Shown: piece after piece, positions 1 through 4,962 of the stretch
Position numbering within the stretch: the first letter of the stretch is position 1
Layout: each line of letters opens with the position of its first letter
NCBI GenBank assembly: GCA_964548565.1
Contig: CAZJTF010000346.1
Span: 1 to 7,509, forward strand
Origin: CAYLLT01 sp964548565
Lineage (GTDB): Bacteria; Planctomycetota; Phycisphaerae; UBA1845; PWPN01
DNA length: 7,509 nucleotides
Direction of reading: 5' to 3'
Translations under genes and position numbers: made by a program
Notes under the pieces: generated by a model
Database searches by the model: none
Told to the model about the DNA's origin: nothing
What the model saw: only the letters and a program-made list of their open reading frames with translations

Positions 1-1
1 G

Positions 2-563
2 TTCTATTTAATATCTTTGCAGTACTATTGACATCGAGTTGAACCTGTAAGACACCGCCCGCCGGGCCGGTGGAGGACAGTGCCGGGTCGATCACCCGAC
101 CTGGACCCGACAGGGCGATGTTGAAGCTGGCTGCAAACGCTGCAGCGGCCTCGGTGTCGCCGGCGGTCCCGTCGTTGATGGTGCTGTTCCAGATGACGCC
201 GGTGGCAAGAGGACCCGCTTCAGTATCATGGTGAAGTTCGAGGTTCATCACCACGTTCGCAAGACCCTTGATCGGGTACCCCTGGCCGTTTCCACTGGAC
301 TGCGTTCCGCCGACCGCAACCTTGACCGACCAGGTGGTATTGCCGTTGAGAGGCAGAATCTGCCCGTCCGCCTCATTGCCCGGGGTAAACATGGCGGCCT
401 TGGGTTTGGGGGTTGCACTCTTCCAGAGTGCCGCGTGGTTGTCGCCCCCGAGCTGCAGGGTGAAGGTGACGGAGCTCGCTCCCAATGCCTGTCCGGCAAT
501 CAAAACCGATACGACGCCGGCGAGGCTCGCGCGACGGCTTCGGACCTCCAAGAACGAACGCAT
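2..563 (-). CDS. Secreted protein of unknown function, N-terminal part (cut by left edge)
   Basis: I translated this open frame from the reverse strand. It starts at ATG 563-561 and stays open for 187 codons to the window edge, so the C-terminus is missing. The start follows a good ribosome site (AAAAGGAG, about 6 bases upstream). Residues 1-29 look like a Sec signal peptide: a basic start (MRSFLEVRSRR), a hydrophobic stretch (LAGVVSVLIAG) and a likely cleavage site after QALG. The mature part is rich in Gly, Ala, Thr, Asn and Val, with beta-type segments (SVTFTLQLGG, TTWSVKVAVGG, ANVVMNLELHHD), as in secreted surface proteins of Planctomycetota. I do not recognise a family. A PEP-CTERM tail may lie beyond the edge, but this cannot be seen. 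The last codons are unusually AT-rich (ATA, TTA, AAT, AGA). Its promoter is probably the TTGCAA/TATAAT pair at 768-795. Confidence 0.75.
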   Translation of the reverse strand, partial: MRSFLEVRSRRASLAGVVSVLIAGQALGASSVTFTLQLGGDNHAALWKSATPKPKAAMFTPGNEADGQILPLNGNTTWSVKVAVGGTQSSGNGQGYPIKGLANVVMNLELHHDTEAGPLATGVIWNSTINDGTAGDTEAAAAFAASFNIALSGPGRVIDPALSSTGPAGGVLQVQLDVNSTAKILNR

Positions 564-767
564 TCTCTGCTCCTTTTCTCGCGGGGCAGCCCGGCTCACG
601 CGGGAAGCCTGGCACCGCCGCAGCACGCTCCGCAAAGCTGTGAAGTGACGTAGATGCACGCGGAGACGACTAGGTTCCGTTCCGCCCAGAAAACCTCCGC
701 AATCGAATTGGGGCAACGCGCACGCAACCTTCGCCCCCGGGTTCGCGACTCTACCTCTTCGATTTAA

Positions 768-795
768 ATTATAACGGTACCCCCCCCTATTGCAA
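768..795 (-). promoter_or_regulatory. Sigma70-type promoter with G8 spacer tract, upstream of the secreted-protein gene
   Basis: On the minus strand TTGCAA (795-790, four of six matches to TTGACA) is followed after 16 bases by a perfect TATAAT (773-768). The spacer contains eight consecutive G (C at 780-787 on the plus strand). The expected start of transcription is near 761, giving a leader of about 200 bases before the gene at 563. The site lies in an AT-rich island in otherwise GC-rich DNA. Confidence 0.5.
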
Positions 796-875
796 GCATC
801 AAATCGTCGATTCTCCGTCGCAACTGCGGCGTGCATAAGCACATGCCGCGTCGGGAATTGGAGGAGGGAGGCATC

Positions 876-910
876 CTGGAGCGGCCCCGGGAAAGCCGGG
901 GCATTTCCAG
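876..910. terminator. Two-stage stem-loop downstream of the six-gene operon, possible terminator without T-run
   Basis: CTGGA (876-880) pairs with TCCAG (906-910), then a symmetric 3x3 internal loop, then GCCCCGG (884-890) pairs perfectly with CCGGGGC (896-902) around a 5-base loop. It lies 108 bases past the ferredoxin stop and before the next promoter, where an operon terminator would be expected. Neither strand has a T-run after it, so it is not a classical intrinsic terminator. It may instead be a processing or 3'-end protecting structure, or a protein site. Confidence 0.4.
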
Positions 911-1017
911 CGACAGGGGGGCTTATCGGTCGCCTGCTGAATGGGCCGCTCCGATCGTCGCGGGGTGACCGTTCCGCATCCCCGGAAGAGATCCCTCGCC
1001 GGCGGTCGCCTGCCGCG

Positions 1018-1608
1018 TCAATACGGGCGGATTTCGATCGCTTTCGGACGTGCCGGGCAATAAAACTGGCACACGCCGCACCCCACGCAGCCCGGTGAGC
1101 GGACGACCACCTCGCCCGCATCCGTCAGACCGATCGCCTCCGGCCCGAACGGACACTTGTCGATGCAGATCGTGCAGTCCTCCCCCTGATGCCGCAGGCA
1201 GAGGCCATGGTCCGGACGGGCCAGTCCCATCCGAATCGCCCGCGGTTCCGGCACCAGTTGCAAAGCCCCGCTCGGACATGCCCGCATGCACGCGAGGGTG
1301 TCGCATACGGTGCACGGAGAGAGGTCCGCGTCAATGTACGGCGTTCCGGTCCGCTCGACGTCTCCATTCGCGAGCGGTCGGATGGCCTTCACCGGGCATA
1401 CATCCACGCAGTTGCCACAGCGGTAGCAGCGGTCGAGAAACTCCTTCTCCGGCACAGCGCCCGGTGGACGCAGGCACGTGCGGGGCTCCGGCAGCGGCAC
1501 TTTGAGCCGGGATTCGACAAAGTCCGCGATCGGGTTCAGAAGACGCTGAAAACCGAGCCGGAAGACCGCGCGCCGGTCGCGGGGAAGTGCGTTCTTGTCA
1601 TCCGGCAC
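1018..1608 (-). CDS. NapG/MauM-family ferredoxin with four 4Fe-4S motifs, apparently cytoplasmic
   Basis: This 196-residue electron-transfer protein has four cysteine motifs: C61-x2-C64-x2-C67-x3-C71, C99-x2-C102-x4-C107-x3-C111, C137-x7-C145-x2-C148-x3-C152 and C174-x2-C177-x2-C180-x3-C184. The segments LRPPGAVPE before cluster 1, ACPSGAL at cluster 2 and RMGLA before cluster 3 are typical of NapG and MauM, which pass electrons towards periplasmic enzymes. Those proteins carry a Tat signal. Here the N-terminus has only RDRRAVFRLGF, a possible relic, with no hydrophobic stretch, so I infer a cytoplasmic protein. I chose GTG at 1608: it follows CCGGAG by 9 bases and overlaps the upstream stop by 11 bases. 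The ATG at 1761 would add a low-complexity segment lying over the zinc-ribbon gene. It is the last gene of the operon. The redox partner is unknown; no molybdoenzyme is visible. Confidence 0.85.
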   Translation of the reverse strand: MPDDKNALPRDRRAVFRLGFQRLLNPIADFVESRLKVPLPEPRTCLRPPGAVPEKEFLDRCYRCGNCVDVCPVKAIRPLANGDVERTGTPYIDADLSPCTVCDTLACMRACPSGALQLVPEPRAIRMGLARPDHGLCLRHQGEDCTICIDKCPFGPEAIGLTDAGEVVVRSPGCVGCGVCQFYCPARPKAIEIRPY

Positions 1609-1888
1609 GGCTGCTTGCTCCGGATTCGCCAGCCTTCTCCGCTGCCGGCTGGGCAGGTCGAGATTGATTGCCTCCAGCAAGAGACTCCAACCGCTTCTGC
1701 AGCTGCTCGACAGTCGCCGAGAGCGACTTGATGCGTTTATTGAACGATTCGAAGGTGGCACGAACCGTGTCCGGGAGCTCCATGCACTCGGCGCAGTAAA
1801 AGCGGGTCGCCAGACTTCGCGGCACGGGGTACGGGTACGTCTTCTGGCAGGCGCGGCAGACGCGTTGTTGCAGTTCGTCTTCGCTCAT
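1598..1888 (-). CDS. Small zinc-ribbon protein with coiled coil
   Basis: A 96-residue protein with two cysteine pairs, C11-x2-C14 and C32-x2-C35, spaced like a zinc ribbon (or possibly a rubredoxin-like metal site). Residues about 41-71 form a predicted coiled coil (FNKRIKSLSATVEQLQKRL), followed by a Pro/Ala/Gly/Ser-rich flexible tail (72-96). The start is supported by GGGGGAG 7-8 bases upstream of the ATG, 24 bases after the preceding stop. The 3' end overlaps the ferredoxin start, so the two are probably made together. The architecture suggests a homo-oligomeric adaptor or DksA-like/partner-binding protein, but I recognise no named family. The coupling makes a role with the ferredoxin plausible; that is inference. 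Confidence 0.75.
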   Translation of the reverse strand: MSEDELQQRVCRACQKTYPYPVPRSLATRFYCAECMELPDTVRATFESFNKRIKSLSATVEQLQKRLESLAGGNQSRPAQPAAEKAGESGASSRAG

Positions 1889-1912
1889 TCTGAGATCTCC
1901 CCCGAGCGTCCC

Positions 1913-2518
1913 TTACACCGGTGGCAGATTCAATCGCTCCCGGAGAGCGTCGTCCGCGGCCCGGAGCTTGTCGAACACTTCCTCTGACACGACGACAAGT
2001 CGACCGCTGGAGAATACCGCCGCCCTGCCGTCACGCAGCACAGGAAACTCAATGACCCTGTGCGTCGGGATCGCATCATAAATCAGCAGGAGTCTAGGGT
2101 CGAAATCGATCGTCGGCACAGGCCGGTAAACGATGTCGGAAACACCCGGCAGGCCGAGATCACCGATGTCCCGCGGCAACGCCCCGCCGTTTGCAGCCGC
2201 ATGGTTGCGCAGCGCCGTCGCGACCAGGGAGAGCCGGCGCCGGGCCGCCTCTTCCGCGGTCCGGGACTGCCGTTGCCTGAGCCGCAGCAAGACGTACTCA
2301 CCGACGAAGAGAATCACTGCACCGGCGACCACCCAGGCCGCGATCGGGACCTCCCGGAGCGAAACCGCATTCCAAGCCCAGGCGGTGATGACTCGCTCCT
2401 CCCGGCAACGCTGTCGTTGATTCGCTTCGCGCTTCCCGACCCTCACCCTGAGCTGCACACGGCCTGGCCGCGTTCCCCTGGTCAGGAATGTTCGCGCGGC
2501 ATCATACCATCGAGCCAT
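1913..2518 (-). CDS. Membrane-anchored protein with pseudopilin-head-like domain
   Basis: A 201-residue protein with one membrane helix at about residues 57-78 (PIAAWVVAGAVILFVGEYVLL), then a basic helix (79-105) and a soluble domain. The soluble part resembles the heads of planctomycete-type pseudopilins: a helix LSLVATALRNHAAANGGALP, the segment DIGDLGLPGVSDIVYRP, a strand LLLIYDAIP, and RAAVFSSGRLVVVSEEVF, which lines up with the VLFADGHVEFLSEEEF type of ending. There is no prepilin peptidase site (G/FTLxE), and a basic region of about 55 residues precedes the helix, so it is not a normal pilin. The start is uncertain. ATG 2518, 15 bases after the preceding stop, has a poor ribosome site, while a strong GGGAGGAG lies inside at residues 39-42 without an ATG, GTG or TTG after it. 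Its role in the operon is unknown. Confidence 0.65.
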   Translation of the reverse strand: MARWYDAARTFLTRGTRPGRVQLRVRVGKREANQRQRCREERVITAWAWNAVSLREVPIAAWVVAGAVILFVGEYVLLRLRQRQSRTAEEAARRRLSLVATALRNHAAANGGALPRDIGDLGLPGVSDIVYRPVPTIDFDPRLLLIYDAIPTHRVIEFPVLRDGRAAVFSSGRLVVVSEEVFDKLRAADDALRERLNLPPV

Positions 2519-2533
2519 CGCCCGCCGCGAGCG

Positions 2534-3040
2534 TCAACGTCGCCCGAGCAGCGATGCCAGATGCGTAAGCTCCGGAAGGATGAGCCGCTCCATCGCAAGG
2601 CGGACCGCTCCGGTCGAGCCCGGCATGCAAAACAGCGGCTTGCCGCGGATGATCCCCCCCACCGCGCGCGACAGCATCGCGCTCGAGCCGATCTCCTGGT
2701 AGCTGAGCATCCGGAACAGCTCTCCGAATCCATCCAGGCGTTGCTCCAGCAGTTCCACGATTGCCTCGTAGGTCCGGTCGCGCGGCGAGATACCCGTCCC
2801 GCCATTGACGAGGATGGCTCCGCACCCGCTCTGGGACGCGAACGTTTCGACGACGGCGCGAATCTCCTCCGGCTCATCTCGAACAATCCGGTAGTCGCAC
2901 ACCGGGTGTCCCGCCGCCTCCAGCATTGCACAAATCGCCCTCCCGCTCCCGTCGGTCTCCGCGGTTCGGCTATCGCTCACCGTCACGATCGCGCAGGGAA
3001 CGCACGCCGGGCCACCTTTCACATGCTCTTCACGCGACAT
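2534..3040 (-). CDS. moaB: MoaB/MogA-family molybdopterin-binding protein
   Basis: A 168-residue protein with the marks of the MoaB/MogA fold: VSDSRT at 21-26, NGGTGISPRD at 79-88 (the GGTG molybdopterin-binding loop with the following Asp), SYQEIGSSAMLSRAVGG at 113-129 and MPGSTGAVRLAMERLILPEL at 139-158. MogA adenylylates molybdopterin before molybdenum insertion. MoaB is a close relative with a less certain role in some bacteria, and this sequence alone does not separate the two. The length is normal for MoaB. I chose the internal ATG at 3040 over an upstream one at 3187: it has GGGAG 5 bases upstream, sits 11 bases after the preceding stop, and begins where family similarity begins. No other molybdenum-cofactor gene is visible, so its place in this operon is unusual. 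Confidence 0.9.
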   Translation of the reverse strand: MSREEHVKGGPACVPCAIVTVSDSRTAETDGSGRAICAMLEAAGHPVCDYRIVRDEPEEIRAVVETFASQSGCGAILVNGGTGISPRDRTYEAIVELLEQRLDGFGELFRMLSYQEIGSSAMLSRAVGGIIRGKPLFCMPGSTGAVRLAMERLILPELTHLASLLGRR

Positions 3041-3051
3041 GAACTCTCCCG

Positions 3052-3579
3052 TCAGTGCAGAGGGCTGCGTCCGGCCGCCTCCCGCATGCGATTCGCCTGC
3101 TGCCACAGCTTCTCGTCCGACTTGAGAAAGCGGATCAGCTGCCCCGTCGAGATGCCCAGCGCGCGGGCTGCATCCGCGGTACCGCATGCGCAGCCGGCGA
3201 GCACGTCCAGGACATGCTGCATGATGCGGAAGAACTCCGGGTGACGCGGGCTGACGTGCAGCCCCGGAGACTCCTGCAGGACGACCGCATAAAAGTCCGG
3301 CGCCGGATCGGAATCAGACCACGCGGTTCGCTGGTTGAGCGCGATCGCCTGGCGGAGCCGCTTGAGGGCGCGTGCGCGGTTCTCGTGCTGCGAGCGGCTT
3401 TCGACGGCCGTGACGACGAGGCCGGTCGGCTGGTGGCGCAGCCGCACCGCCGAGGAAGTCTTGTTGCGTTTCTGGCCTCCGGGACCGCTCGCCCGATACG
3501 TGTCCACGGCGCACTGGGCAAGCAGTGCGTCATCAGTGAGCCGCAGGAAGGATCCGGCGTCCGGCGCGACGGCTCCCAT
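3052..3579 (-). CDS. Release-factor-like peptidyl-tRNA hydrolase (GGQ domain) with C-terminal helical extension
   Basis: A 175-residue protein built on the class I release factor catalytic domain: SGPGGQKRNKTSSAV at 31-45 has the GGQ (34-36) that triggers peptidyl-tRNA hydrolysis, followed by the conserved SRSQHENRARALKRL (61-75). The codon-reading and N-terminal domains of RF1/RF2 are absent, so it should act without stop-codon recognition, as rescue factors such as ArfB do. It lacks the long Lys/Arg-rich tail of ArfB. Instead residues about 115-175 form a helical region with a helix-turn-helix look (GTADAARALGISTGQLIRFL), which I recall in stand-alone release-factor-like proteins of Planctomycetota. 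The ATG at 3579 shares its A with the methyltransferase stop (TGATG) and is preceded by AAGGGGA, indicating translational coupling. An upstream ATG at 3645 would overlap the methyltransferase and is rejected. Confidence 0.88.
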   Translation of the reverse strand: MGAVAPDAGSFLRLTDDALLAQCAVDTYRASGPGGQKRNKTSSAVRLRHQPTGLVVTAVESRSQHENRARALKRLRQAIALNQRTAWSDSDPAPDFYAVVLQESPGLHVSPRHPEFFRIMQHVLDVLAGCACGTADAARALGISTGQLIRFLKSDEKLWQQANRMREAAGRSPLH

Positions 3580-4274
3580 CACGTTCCCCTTCGATCCACG
3601 GGGCGTCGAACCGTAAAAATGCGTCCGCGCACGATGGAACCCCACGGAGCGGTCATCTCGACTGCTTCCGCATCGAGATCGAGGCCGTTTTGCCGCACCT
3701 GCTCGGGAAAACCGTCCGCAGCCGCGCGGTTTGGGTCACTCAAGATCGCCAGCCCCCCTGGCAGCAGTGCCGAAGCGATCCACCGGGCCAGCGGCTCCGA
3801 TTTGCAGCGCTCGTAAAGCAGATCGGACCCCAGGATTCGCTCGAAGGCCGGCTCCCGGAGCGGAATGCGGTAATCGATGCGCCGAAACCCGGCGATCTCG
3901 ACCCTACTCGCCGCTGCATTCAGCCGCGCGAAGGCGATCGCATCGTCATCGTAGTCGCTGGCGATCACACGCCAGCCCCGGTATGCAGCGGCGATGCTGA
4001 CAAGCCCGATCCCGCAGCCGATTTCGACCGCGGAACGCCCCCGGCCATGCTCGCCGCCCAAGACGGCCTGCGCGAGCAACACCGATCCCGGCCACGGCTG
4101 TGCCCAGTACGGCATGTACTCGTCCTGGTGAAACCGTTTCTGCGTCTCCGGAGAGTCCAGCAGGGCGTCCATGTCCGCCGGCCAGGCGAGATCGAAGCGG
4201 CAACCGGCGATCGTCCACGTCTCGCGCTTCACCACGTACCCGAGGATCTGCTGCGGTGCGGGTTCCGTTGCCAT
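3579..4274 (-). CDS. SAM-dependent methyltransferase, MTF16 (lysine methyltransferase) type
   Basis: A 231-residue seven-beta-strand methyltransferase. EIGCGIG (84-90) is the S-adenosylmethionine motif I and the acidic motif II is ASDYDDDAI (105-113). PYWAQPWPGS (55-64) and SDLLYE (150-155) match the MTF16 group (METTL21, ETF-beta lysine methyltransferase), in which a DxxY motif follows strand 4; here it is D151-x2-Y154. That group mostly methylates lysines of proteins. The NPPY motif of PrmC, which methylates the glutamine of GGQ in release factors, is absent. It is the first gene of a six-gene operon, and its stop overlaps the start of the release-factor-like gene, which makes that product a candidate substrate or partner (inference). 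The start has GTGAGG 4 bases upstream. The probable promoter is the shared -10 region at 4338-4343. Confidence 0.85.
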   Translation of the reverse strand: MATEPAPQQILGYVVKRETWTIAGCRFDLAWPADMDALLDSPETQKRFHQDEYMPYWAQPWPGSVLLAQAVLGGEHGRGRSAVEIGCGIGLVSIAAAYRGWRVIASDYDDDAIAFARLNAAASRVEIAGFRRIDYRIPLREPAFERILGSDLLYERCKSEPLARWIASALLPGGLAILSDPNRAAADGFPEQVRQNGLDLDAEAVEMTAPWGSIVRGRIFTVRRPVDRRGT

Positions 4275-4300
4275 ACGCCCTCACTCATACCCCGGAAACG

Positions 4301-4312
4301 GCGGTGAACCGC
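4301..4312. promoter_or_regulatory. 12-base palindrome, possible operator
   Basis: GCGGT-GA-ACCGC is an inverted repeat with perfect 5-base arms. It lies 2 bases upstream of the -35 box of the acetyltransferase promoter and within the expected leader of the divergent operon, a position suited to a regulator that affects both. The repeat is short and the DNA is GC-rich, so chance is possible. Confidence 0.25.
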
Positions 4313-4314
4313 TG

Positions 4315-4342
4315 TTGAACGCCCTTCGGACGGCGGTATTAT
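4315..4342 (+). promoter_or_regulatory. Sigma70-type promoter of the GNAT gene
   Basis: TTGAAC (4315-4320) and TATTAT (4337-4342) are separated by 16 bases, each close to consensus. Transcription would start near 4349, only about 8 bases before the ATG at 4357, so the mRNA would be almost leaderless; the weak GTGAGG at 4346-4351 would be partly lost. Confidence 0.55.
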
Positions 4343-4343
4343 A
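4338..4343 (-). promoter_or_regulatory. Minus-strand -10 box of the six-gene operon, overlapping the opposite -10
   Basis: The minus strand reads a perfect TATAAT at 4343-4338, on five of the same base pairs as the plus-strand TATTAT. Transcription would start near 4331, giving a leader of about 57 bases for the methyltransferase gene. No good -35 is seen 16-18 bases upstream, so this is weaker evidence than for the plus strand. Confidence 0.4.
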
Positions 4344-4356
4344 GCGTGAGGCCCAC

Positions 4357-4929
4357 ATGAGCATTTCATCCGCACCAGCACCGGTGTCGCACGTCAGTGA
4401 GGGGCCATATCGATTGGTTCCCTTTGATGCGGCCACGGCGCCGATCGTCGCGCGGTGGGCGCGGACCGACGCCGAGCTCTTCTGGCTTGCTCCCAAGACC
4501 CTCCCGCCGCTCACCTGCGAAAAGGTGCTGAGTTGGACCGCGGAGGAGGGTTGCCCGCTGCTCCTGCAACGCGACGGCGCGGTGGATCCGATCGGCTACC
4601 TCGAGCTCAACCAGATGCCCGGCGAGCCGCACCACCTCTGGATGGGGCATTGCGTGCTCAGCCCCGAGGCGCGCGGCACGGGGGTGGGCAAGCTCATGGT
4701 GCGGATGCTGATGACCGAAGGCTTCCGGCACCGGCGGGCTCGGCGCCTCAGCCTCGTCGTGTTCCCGGACAACGAGGCGGCCATCGCCTGCTATCTTTCG
4801 GCCGGCTTCGTGCACGCCGGCGAACAAACCAAGTACTTCTACGTCACGGGGCGTCAGCACCGGATGCTCCGCATGACCTGCGACCGGCACCGCTTCGAGT
4901 CCCTGCTCGCCGCGCGCAGCATCGCCTGA
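4357..4929 (+). CDS. GNAT-family N-acetyltransferase
   Basis: A 190-residue acetyltransferase of the GNAT fold, length normal for RimJ/RimL-like or aminoglycoside-type members. The acetyl-CoA motif A is at about 98-115, with strand GHCVLS followed by the pyrophosphate loop R106-GTGVGK. Motif B is at 138-151 (DNEAAIACYLSAGF), with the asparagine and the YxxxGF pattern of the family. The N-terminus (PYRLVPFDAATAPIVARWARTDAELFWL) matches the usual first strand and helices of RimJ-type enzymes. The substrate cannot be told. It is the only plus-strand protein gene in the window, divergent from the methyltransferase operon and convergent with the PEP-CTERM gene, 33 bases away. I saw no terminator between those two stops. 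Confidence 0.88.
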   Translation: MSISSAPAPVSHVSEGPYRLVPFDAATAPIVARWARTDAELFWLAPKTLPPLTCEKVLSWTAEEGCPLLLQRDGAVDPIGYLELNQMPGEPHHLWMGHCVLSPEARGTGVGKLMVRMLMTEGFRHRRARRLSLVVFPDNEAAIACYLSAGFVHAGEQTKYFYVTGRQHRMLRMTCDRHRFESLLAARSIA

Positions 4930-4962
4930 GCCGCAGATCCCCGATGGCTTTCGCGTGATGGG

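Larger units (their letters stand above)
564..1017. other. Intergenic region with promoter and stem-loop
   Basis: These 454 bases lie between two minus-strand genes and I see no convincing gene in them. From the operon side they hold an 11-base direct repeat (927-937 and 1003-1013), a two-stage stem-loop (876-910), a minus-strand promoter with a G8 spacer tract (768-795), and a leader of about 200 bases ahead of the secreted-protein gene. The leader did not match any riboswitch class I could recognise by eye. Confidence 0.6.

Noticed and set aside
564..760. Long leader considered as a riboswitch
   Set aside because: No conserved core of a known class (c-di-GMP, cobalamin, SAM, TPP or others) was recognised; a covariance-model search would decide.
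927..1013. 11-base direct repeat (927-937 and 1003-1013)
   Set aside because: Two copies of a GC-rich 11-mer 76 bases apart can arise by chance and no third copy or flanking structure was seen.
790..1098. Plus-strand 102-codon frame
   Set aside because: It overlaps the ferredoxin 3' end, has no ribosome site or domain, and is rich in Arg, Ser and Ala.
2060..3244. Long plus-strand open frame of 394 codons
   Set aside because: It lies opposite the pseudopilin-like gene, moaB and part of the GGQ gene; its protein is Arg/Pro/Ala-rich with no recognisable domain, typical of antisense frames in GC-rich DNA.
3579..4274. Assignment of the methyltransferase as PrmC
   Set aside because: It lacks NPPY and the PrmC N-terminal helical domain; DxxY and the PYWAQPWPG segment fit the MTF16 group better.
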